Shown here: positions 5,122-10,044 of the stretch, in pieces
How the letters are laid out: the number at the start of each line of letters is the position of its first letter
Position numbering within the stretch: position 1 is the stretch's first letter
Source of the DNA: Candidatus Albibeggiatoa sp. nov. BB20
Lineage (GTDB): Bacteria > Pseudomonadota > Gammaproteobacteria > Beggiatoales > Beggiatoaceae
Direction of reading: 5' to 3'
Assembly (NCBI GenBank): GCA_016744725.1
Contig: JADGDW010000161.1
Span: 1-10,044, forward strand
Length of the DNA: 10,044 bases
Position numbers and translations under genes: made by a program
Notes under the pieces: generated by a model
Database searches by the model: none
Seen by the model: only the letters and a program-made list of their open reading frames with translations
Told to the model about the DNA's origin: nothing

Positions 5122-5151
5122 TTTCCAAATTAGATTACATTTGTCTATAAT
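5122..5151 (+). promoter_or_regulatory. Predicted promoter of the cheB-like gene
   Basis: -10 TATAAT (5146-5151, perfect) with TTTCCA (5122-5127) as -35 at an 18-base spacing. The start site would fall near 5158, giving a leader of about 35 bases before the GTG start at 5193. It is divergent from the aroA promoter. Confidence 0.45.
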
Positions 5152-5192
5152 CTTACTACATCAATAATCTTGAAGATTTAATTTATTTTATC

Positions 5193-5798
5193 GTGCATAA
5201 GAATAATAAAACAAAAAACTACCAAGCCGTGGTGATTGGCTCATCAGCAGGAGGGATTCAAGCATTGACAGCGGTTCTATCCCCATTGCCTAAGGATTTT
5301 CCTTTGCCAATCATTATCGTACAGCATTTACACCCGCATTCTAATAGCTATTTAGCTCGAATTTTAGAACATCATAGCCAATTAAAAATTAAACAAGCCG
5401 ATGAAAAAGAAAAAATTTTAAACGGTTGGGTTTATGTTGCACCACCTGCCTATCATTTGCTGATTGAAGAAGATCGCACTTTTTCGCTGTCAATTGATAA
5501 GCCTGTGAAATATGCACGTCCTTCCGTCGATGTATTATTTGAAACAGCAACTTATGCTTATCGAGAAAATCTAATCGGGATTATTTTAACAGGGGCCAAT
5601 AACGATGGCTGCGATGGTGCGAAGAGGATTAAAGACATGGGAGGCTATATTATTGTACAAGATCCAAAAACCGCAGTGGCTGCCTCGATGCCTGAAGCGG
5701 CGATAGAGTGTGCCGAAGTTGATAAAGTAGTCCCTCTGTATCATATTGGGGAATATTTGCTCCAGCTTGTCAATCAATCTCAACGAAATCTAAAATAA
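5193..5798 (+). CDS. Stand-alone CheB-type protein-glutamate methylesterase domain
   Basis: The 201-residue product is only the CheB catalytic domain; the usual N-terminal receiver domain (about 130 residues) and linker are missing. CheB removes methyl groups from (or deamidates) receptor glutamates/glutamines during adaptation. The catalytic triad is visible. Ser18 in IGSSAGG (15-21) equals Salmonella Ser164, His45 in VQHLHPHS (43-50) equals His190, and Asp138 in LTGANNDG (132-139) equals Asp286. VAPPAYHLLI (82-91) is also typical. Without a receiver domain its activity would not be controlled by CheA phosphorylation in the usual way. No cheR, cheA or receptor gene is nearby, so it is an orphan; it may act with a distant CheR-type or hybrid sensor protein. 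The start is GTG at 5193, since the region before it has no in-frame ATG, and the Shine-Dalgarno is poor. Confidence 0.88.
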   Translation: MHKNNKTKNYQAVVIGSSAGGIQALTAVLSPLPKDFPLPIIIVQHLHPHSNSYLARILEHHSQLKIKQADEKEKILNGWVYVAPPAYHLLIEEDRTFSLSIDKPVKYARPSVDVLFETATYAYRENLIGIILTGANNDGCDGAKRIKDMGGYIIVQDPKTAVAASMPEAAIECAEVDKVVPLYHIGEYLLQLVNQSQRNLK

Positions 5799-5812
5799 GC
5801 CTATCTTGTATA

Positions 5813-5855
5813 ATATTGACTCCATTGGTAATTTATAATTACTCACAGTCAATAT
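5813..5855. repeat. Nested inverted repeat between the cheB-like gene and the ABC operon
   Basis: ATATTGACT (5813-5821) and AGTCAATAT (5847-5855) are perfect 9-base arms. Inside lie GTAAT (5828-5832) and ATTAC (5838-5842). As RNA this folds into a stem with an internal loop and a second stem. There is no U-tract after it, so it is not a standard terminator. Confidence 0.5.
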
Positions 5856-5873
5856 ACTTGAATTTTAAGTATA
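5853..5873. repeat. AT-rich 21-base palindrome
   Basis: TATACTT (5853-5859) and AAGTATA (5867-5873) are exact arms. Including one G-T pair, ten base pairs surround a single central T. It shares its first bases with the right arm of the preceding inverted repeat. It could be an operator for the downstream ABC genes or a bidirectional weak terminator; the sequence does not decide. Confidence 0.5.
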
Positions 5874-5954
5874 CAACCCCATAACCCGCACAAAATCCCC
5901 ATCAAGCAAAAGGTTTGATTGTTTTCATTTACATCACATAATGAGTAGAAATGG

Positions 5955-6914
5955 ATGATGGATACCATAGTAAAAATACAAAGATTACGTAAAGAATTTG
6001 GTTTATTAACCGCTGTTGATGATATTTCATTTGAGGTTAAAAAAGGCGAGGTGCTTGGGTTTCTAGGGCCGAATGGTGCTGGAAAATCAACCACCATGAA
6101 AATGATCTCAGGCTTTTTAACACCGACTTCAGGCACAGTCAGTGTTGATGGCTTCGATATTACGCAACAGCCTTTAGAAGTCAAAAGAAGGATCGGTTAT
6201 TTGCCTGAAGGTGCGCCTGCGTACCCAGACATGACCCCGCTTAGTTTTCTAAACTTTATCGGTGATATTCGCGGTCTTTCCAGTAGCCAAAAGCAACAAC
6301 GGATTGATGATGTTGTATCACGGGTTAATTTAGAAAGCGTGTTATATCAGCCGATTGAAACATTATCTAAAGGGTTTAAACGGCGTGTCGGTTTAGCTCA
6401 AGCGATTTTACATGACCCCGCCGTGTTGATTTTAGATGAACCCACCGATGGCTTAGACCCAAATCAAAAGCATGAAGTGCGTAGTTTGATTACTCAAATG
6501 GCTGAAGAAAAAGTCATTATTTTATCAACCCATATTTTAGAAGAAGTCCATGCGGTTTGCAGTCGCGCCATTATTATTGCCAACGGTAAAGTGTTGGCTG
6601 ATGGTACGCCGAATGAACTAGAATCTGAGTCACCGAATCATAATGCGGTTACGATTACCGTGAAAAACACGGGCAGTCCAAGTGCGGTGCGTGAAATTTT
6701 ACTCTCAATTCCCAATGTGCATAAATTGGAAACCATTGAAGAAACTGAGGTTTTAAGTTATCGCTTACAGCCAAAATCGACGTTACCTATCGTTGCAGAA
6801 GTGAGTCAAATGGCTTATGAAAAACAATGGGAAATGTTGGGTTTATCGGTTGAAACGGGACAGCTTGATGAAGTGTTCCGCACCATTACCACCACGAGCA
6901 GCAGAATCAATTAA
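5955..6914 (+). CDS. ABC-2 exporter ATP-binding protein, GldA-like
   Basis: This is the nucleotide-binding subunit of an ABC-2 type exporter, on the inner face of the cytoplasmic membrane; the cargo is unknown. Seen in 319 residues: Walker A GPNGAGKST (38-46), a Q-loop region GYLPEGAPAYPDMT (81-94) with Glu in place of Gln as is usual in this group, the signature LSKGF (137-141) instead of LSGGQ, Walker B AVLILDEPTDGLDP (156-169), and the H-loop His193 (ILSTHILEE). A C-terminal extension of about 90 residues (from about 225) is typical of GldA/ABC-2 ATPases. The ATG at 5955 is followed at once by a second in-frame ATG (5958). GAG at 5943-5945 suits the first, and the out-of-frame ATG at 5951 is not used. 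The permease follows after 30 bases, so the two form an operon. Confidence 0.93.
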   Translation: MMDTIVKIQRLRKEFGLLTAVDDISFEVKKGEVLGFLGPNGAGKSTTMKMISGFLTPTSGTVSVDGFDITQQPLEVKRRIGYLPEGAPAYPDMTPLSFLNFIGDIRGLSSSQKQQRIDDVVSRVNLESVLYQPIETLSKGFKRRVGLAQAILHDPAVLILDEPTDGLDPNQKHEVRSLITQMAEEKVIILSTHILEEVHAVCSRAIIIANGKVLADGTPNELESESPNHNAVTITVKNTGSPSAVREILLSIPNVHKLETIEETEVLSYRLQPKSTLPIVAEVSQMAYEKQWEMLGLSVETGQLDEVFRTITTTSSRIN

Positions 6915-6933
6915 TCACTGAACCGCATTTTCA

Positions 6934-6938
6934 AGGAG
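6934..6938 (+). promoter_or_regulatory. Ribosome binding site of the ABC permease
   Basis: AGGAG with a 6-base spacer to ATG 6945. This is a strong site inside the 30-base gap after the ATPase gene. Confidence 0.75.
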
Positions 6939-6944
6939 TTTTTT

Positions 6945-7676
6945 ATGAATACATGGGTTTTATTCAAACGTGAGTTAAGCAGCTATTTTGCGACCCCCAT
7001 TGCTTACGTGTTCATTATCATTTTCTTATTTTTAAGTGGTATTTTTACTTTTTATATCGGTAATTTCTTTGGCCGTGGTCAAGCGGATTTAGTGCCGTTT
7101 TTCAACTTTCATCCTTGGTTATACCTATTTTTGATTCCTGCGTTGGCGATGCGCTTGTGGGCTGAAGAACGTAAAAGCGGTTCAATCGAATTATTGCTGA
7201 CCTTACCCGTGACAGTGACTGAGGCGGTATTGGGAAAATTCTTTGCAGCATGGGCATTTACTGCAATCAGTTTGGTGTTGACCTTCCCAATGTGGATTAC
7301 GGTAAATTATCTTGGCAATCCTGATAATTTGGTGATTTTTGCAAGCTATATTGGCAGCTTATTAATGGCGGGTGGCTTTTTAGCGATTGGCTCTTGTATG
7401 TCAGCTTTGACTAAAAACCAAGTAATTGCATTCGTGGTCAGCGTTGTGGCTTGTCTAGGTTTTATTTTGGCAGGCTTTCCATTAGTTTTGGATTTCTTCA
7501 CAGGTTGGGTACCACATATTATTGTGCAAACCATCAGCTCTTTCAGCTTTTTGACCCATTTCCAAGCGATTAGCAAAGGTGTCATTGATATTCGCGATAT
7601 TATTTACTTTGCTTCAGTGATTACATTCTGGTTATTTACCACTGTCATCTTTATCGAAATGAAAAAAGCCGATTAA
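6945..7676 (+). CDS. ABC-2 type permease, GldF-like
   Basis: The inner-membrane subunit partners the ATPase just upstream. It has 243 residues with six hydrophobic stretches, approximately 19-40 (TPIAYVFIIIFLFLSGIFTF), 57-70, 100-118, 129-151, 157-179 and 215-238. RELSSYFATPIAYVF near the N-terminus and MRLWAEERKSGSIELLLTLPV (68-88) after the second helix are hallmarks of GldF/ABC-2 permeases; the EERKSGSIELLLTLP loop is the coupling segment facing the ATPase. In many bacteria this pair is followed by a GldG-like auxiliary protein and a DUF4340 protein. Neither is here: a terminator follows within 30 bases. GldA/GldF are named for gliding in Bacteroidetes, but similar pairs occur in non-gliding bacteria, so no role in motility is claimed. 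Confidence 0.92.
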   Translation: MNTWVLFKRELSSYFATPIAYVFIIIFLFLSGIFTFYIGNFFGRGQADLVPFFNFHPWLYLFLIPALAMRLWAEERKSGSIELLLTLPVTVTEAVLGKFFAAWAFTAISLVLTFPMWITVNYLGNPDNLVIFASYIGSLLMAGGFLAIGSCMSALTKNQVIAFVVSVVACLGFILAGFPLVLDFFTGWVPHIIVQTISSFSFLTHFQAISKGVIDIRDIIYFASVITFWLFTTVIFIEMKKAD

Positions 7677-7701
7677 ATTATAACGATTTGTGTATTTCTC
7701 T

Positions 7702-7739
7702 AAAAACCTGTTATTCCATAGTGTCTAGCAGGTTTTTTT
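7702..7739 (+). terminator. Rho-independent terminator of the ABC operon
   Basis: AAAAACCTG (7702-7710) pairs with CAGGTTTTT (7729-7737), giving a 9-bp stem with an 18-base loop. The run of seven T (7733-7739) begins within the stem. It starts 26 bases after the permease stop codon. Confidence 0.85.
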
Positions 7740-7759
7740 ATATTTTATACATAATTGTT

Positions 7760-7788
7760 TTGAAATGCTTTAGATAAAATGACACAAT
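7760..7788 (+). promoter_or_regulatory. Possible promoter of the P-type ATPase-like gene
   Basis: TTGAAA (7760-7765) and CACAAT (7783-7788) with a 17-base spacer, downstream of the ABC terminator. The -10 is weak. It would leave a leader of about 35 bases before the ATG at 7830. Confidence 0.3.
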
Positions 7789-7816
7789 AATCTCTAAATC
7801 TAATGCTATTTGGCAT

Positions 7817-7821
7817 GGAGG
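7817..7821 (+). promoter_or_regulatory. Ribosome binding site that decides the start of the P-type ATPase-like gene
   Basis: GGAGG with an 8-base spacer to ATG 7830. It lies inside the frame that would start at ATG 7803, which has no such site, and so favours the later start. Confidence 0.65.
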
Positions 7822-7829
7822 ATAGGGTC

Positions 7830-9797
7830 ATGTTATTAAGTGTGGGCGTATTGGCTGGAACTTATGCCAGTTTCCGATTGTATGAATTCATCAAAAAAAA
7901 GCCATCAATAGCAAAAACAGCACAAATTGAAAGCGCCTCTGCGGAACTTAAACCGACACCCTCGCAACTCAAACGCTATTATGGGCTGAGTGCAACCAGC
8001 GTGGGGCTTGCGCTTGTCTCGCCAATTATTCCCGCCGCCAACTTGGTTAACATTGGCATTATCAGTTACTTAAGCATTCCAATTTTTAAAAATGCCGAAC
8101 ACTTACTCACCCAAAAACGTAAAGTTGGCAATGATGCGCTACTGGTCTTGTTCACTATTGCCGCATTGGCTATCGGTGAATTTATTGCCGTCGCATTAAC
8201 TTTTTTGTTCTATTATTTCGGCAGTCGTTTGATTGATAATGTTAACAATTATTCTCATAAAAATGCCACCAAAATTCTTGACCAATTACCTGATAAAATT
8301 TGGATTTTGCGCCAAGGTATTGAAATAGAAATCAGCACCCATCGATTAAAAATAGGCGATATTGCGATTGTTGATATTGGGCAAATGATTCCCGCTGATG
8401 GGACAATTGTGCAAGGTGAAGCATTGGTTAGTCAACATGCCGTCACTGGTCAAACCCAAGCCATAGAAAAATGTATTGGCGATAATGTCTTTGCTTATAC
8501 TACTGTAACCCAAGGTAAGATTCAGTTAAAAGTTGAAGCGGTAGGCAAAACAACCTTATTTTCTGAAGTTACTGCACTATTACAAAAAAATGCCCAACAT
8601 CAAAGCCAGTTACAATTGCGAGCAGACGAATGGGCAGATAAATCAGCAATCCTCTTTTTAGGCTTATACGGTGTGACTTTGGTCACTTTTGGTGCGTATC
8701 AAGGTTTAGTGGTTTTGACGGGTAAATTTGGCGATAGATTGCGGGCTGTTGCACCATTGAGTACCTTTAATTATTTAGAAATTGCCTATCATCATAGTAT
8801 TTTGGTTAAAGATGGAGGTGCATTAGAAAATTTACGTCATGTTGATACTTTAGTATTTGATGTGATGAGTTTTATTGAATTCACCCGAGTCAAACGCATT
8901 GTAACCAAGCCTGAATATAGCGAGGAAGAAATTCTGCGTTATGCTGCTTTGGCTGGCCGTAAAATGACCCATCCTGCAGCGCATTTTATCTTAACCGAAG
9001 CACAGAAAGCGGGAATCGAATTGCCCAATATTGCTGATGAGCATTACCAATTTAAACGTGGTTTAATCATTCAATATCATGAAAATGAGCTATTGATTGG
9101 TAATATTCACTTTATGAATCAGCAGGGTATTGATTTAAATATTGAAGTGGAACGCCTTATTTACGAATGTAAAACCCCTCATTATGCGATTGTATTTGTC
9201 GCTTTAAACAATGAACTGATTGGGGCAATTGAGTTGGAAGTTGAATTTTATCCGCAGCGCTTACAACTGATTCAATATTTCCAACAGCATAAAATACAAA
9301 AAACTGTACTTGTTTCTGAAGAAAATCATACTTTTACTCAACGTTTTTGCACAGAGTTGAATATCAGCGAATATTATCATGATACTTTGCCAGAATATAA
9401 AGCCAGCATCGTGCAACGCCTTCAAGCACAAGGCCAAGAAGTCTGTTATATCGGTGATGGTTTACGGGATAAATCAGCGATGGAAACCGCCTCTGTATCA
9501 GTTTCAATGCGCGGTGCAGCTTCGATGATTCATGATAATGCACAGATTATTTTACTGGATAATTCATTATCTCAATTCACCCGCTTATTTGATATTTCTA
9601 AACAATTAGCAGGCAATTTACGTACTTCGCTGATATTAACCATTGCGCCAACCTTTATCAGTATTTTTGGTGGTTTATTCTTTGGCTTAAGTGTCACTGC
9701 GGCTGTGGTGATTAAGACAATTTCATTTTTACTAGCCTTAGGCAACGCAAGTTTACCACTGCGTCAAATTCAGCAAGAAGACGATACAAAAGATTAA
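7830..9797 (+). CDS. P1B-type ATPase-like membrane protein with degenerate catalytic motifs (probable pseudo-ATPase)
   Basis: The product has 655 residues from ATG 7830 (664 from ATG 7803; numbering here follows the longer form). The order of P1B heavy-metal ATPases is intact. It has N-terminal membrane helices (about 10-27, 61-77, 81-96, 112-139), an actuator domain (about 155-260), a helix pair (281-305 and about 313-330), a HAD-like P domain with inserted N domain (345-590), and two C-terminal helices (608-650). There is no N-terminal HMA/CxxC domain. Key motifs are changed. DKTGTLT is DVMSFIE (353-359; Asp kept, Lys and Thr lost). CPC is APL (317-319). TGES is TGQT (215-218). GDGxND is GDGLRD (551-556). 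Kept are the N-domain His-Pro (390-391), the P-domain Lys533 and GDG. The frame and length are intact, so the gene looks maintained. The fold is clear; ATP-driven metal transport is unlikely. A regulatory or scaffold role is a guess. Confidence 0.85.
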   Translation: MLLSVGVLAGTYASFRLYEFIKKKPSIAKTAQIESASAELKPTPSQLKRYYGLSATSVGLALVSPIIPAANLVNIGIISYLSIPIFKNAEHLLTQKRKVGNDALLVLFTIAALAIGEFIAVALTFLFYYFGSRLIDNVNNYSHKNATKILDQLPDKIWILRQGIEIEISTHRLKIGDIAIVDIGQMIPADGTIVQGEALVSQHAVTGQTQAIEKCIGDNVFAYTTVTQGKIQLKVEAVGKTTLFSEVTALLQKNAQHQSQLQLRADEWADKSAILFLGLYGVTLVTFGAYQGLVVLTGKFGDRLRAVAPLSTFNYLEIAYHHSILVKDGGALENLRHVDTLVFDVMSFIEFTRVKRIVTKPEYSEEEILRYAALAGRKMTHPAAHFILTEAQKAGIELPNIADEHYQFKRGLIIQYHENELLIGNIHFMNQQGIDLNIEVERLIYECKTPHYAIVFVALNNELIGAIELEVEFYPQRLQLIQYFQQHKIQKTVLVSEENHTFTQRFCTELNISEYYHDTLPEYKASIVQRLQAQGQEVCYIGDGLRDKSAMETASVSVSMRGAASMIHDNAQIILLDNSLSQFTRLFDISKQLAGNLRTSLILTIAPTFISIFGGLFFGLSVTAAVVIKTISFLLALGNASLPLRQIQQEDDTKD

Positions 9798-9837
9798 ATA
9801 ATAGCGGTGTTGAACATCATGGCTCAATGCCCATTTT

Positions 9838-9855
9838 TATCAAAATTTTTTGATA
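9838..9855 (+). terminator. AT-rich hairpin after the P-type ATPase-like gene
   Basis: TATCAAAA (9838-9845) and TTTTGATA (9848-9855) are perfect 8-base arms around two T. It is located 41 bases past the stop codon. A T-tract is built into the arm rather than following it, so termination strength is uncertain. Confidence 0.4.
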
Positions 9856-9931
9856 GTAAATCAACTTTTTCATTATGGATAATTAATATATAACATCCTA
9901 TTATTAAAGAATAAAGTGCTGATAAAAATAA

Positions 9932-9957
9932 CGCTTAACTTTTATCTTAAAAGAGCG
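9932..9957 (+). repeat. Hairpin upstream of the last gene
   Basis: CGCT (9932-9935) pairs with AGCG (9954-9957), and CTTTTA (9939-9944) with TAAAAG (9948-9953), with a 3-base bulge on the left side and a TCT loop. It lies about 40 bases before the ATG at 9998. It may be part of a leader or an upstream control site; nothing shows which. Confidence 0.3.
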
Positions 9958-9997
9958 TAGTATAAGTTTTGCAGTGCAACAAAAACAATGGTGATTT

Positions 9998-10044
9998 ATG
10001 ACAAACGTAGGTCTAATTAATGTGTATCTTGAGGGGTTTAGAGC
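9998..10044 (+). CDS. Start of an unidentified gene (partial, runs off the window)
   Basis: ATG at 9998 with GGTGA (9990-9994) three bases upstream as a close Shine-Dalgarno. The first 15 codons (MTNVGLINVYLEGFR) are open to the window edge. The N-terminus is too short to assign a family. It follows the P-type ATPase-like gene on the same strand after 200 bases that contain two hairpins, so it is probably a separate transcription unit. Only the ribosome binding site and the open frame support it. Confidence 0.4.
   Translation, partial: MTNVGLINVYLEGFR

Noticed and set aside
5849..6184. Minus-strand open frame over the start of the ABC ATPase
   Set aside because: Antisense to the Walker A region of a clear gene and runs through the palindromes.
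7346..7585. Minus-strand open frame inside the ABC permease
   Set aside because: Antisense shadow of the permease; no start signals.
8859..8879. Loss of DKTGT as a sequencing frameshift
   Set aside because: Reading frame and alignment are continuous on both sides of the motif, the phosphorylation Asp is in place, and other catalytic motifs are changed independently.

Overview
The window reads as chromosomal DNA from an AT-rich gammaproteobacterium. Protein style, LRR-type N-terminus, abundant worn intergenic palindromes and an IS200/IS605-like end suggest a Beggiatoaceae/Thiotrichales-type sulfur bacterium. This placement is inference from style; there is no rRNA or other marker to confirm it.

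Layout. (1) 1-818: the left edge holds what looks like the right end of an IS200/IS605-type element (hairpins plus a possible pseudoknot, as in TnpB omega-RNAs), butted against the N-terminal part of a leucine-rich-repeat gene on the minus strand. Then come about 500 bases without an intact gene: dispersed repeats and one coding remnant. (2) 819-2561, minus strand: a NemR/AcuR-like TetR regulator followed by an AcuI/YhdH-type acryloyl-CoA reductase. Identical operator palindromes lie in front of both genes, so this looks like a self-contained electrophile/acrylate-responsive unit. (3) 2562-3206: no intact gene; a broken reading frame with an in-frame stop, worn palindromic repeats and a short CT repeat. 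(4) 3207-4952, minus strand: class II aroA (EPSP synthase) with its own good sigma70-like promoter, followed by a small two-TM membrane protein of unknown function. (5) 5193-5798, plus strand: a stand-alone CheB methylesterase domain without a receiver domain. (6) 5955-7676, plus strand: a two-gene ABC-2 exporter (GldA-like ATPase and GldF-like permease) closed by a strong rho-independent terminator. (7) 7803/7830-9797, plus strand: a full-length P1B-type ATPase-like protein in which the phosphorylation motif, the CPC metal site and the actuator TGES motif are all replaced, probably a pseudo-ATPase. (8) From 9998 the first codons of a further plus-strand gene run off the window.

Functional links. 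The tetR/acuI pair is the only set of genes tied together by visible regulation. The ABC pair is an operon by spacing. aroA and the small membrane gene are probably co-transcribed. The other genes look like independent units. The observations most worth following are the catalytically stripped P-type ATPase, the duplicated operator with a near-leaderless regulator promoter, and the putative omega-RNA end whose adjoining guide would be LRR-gene sequence.
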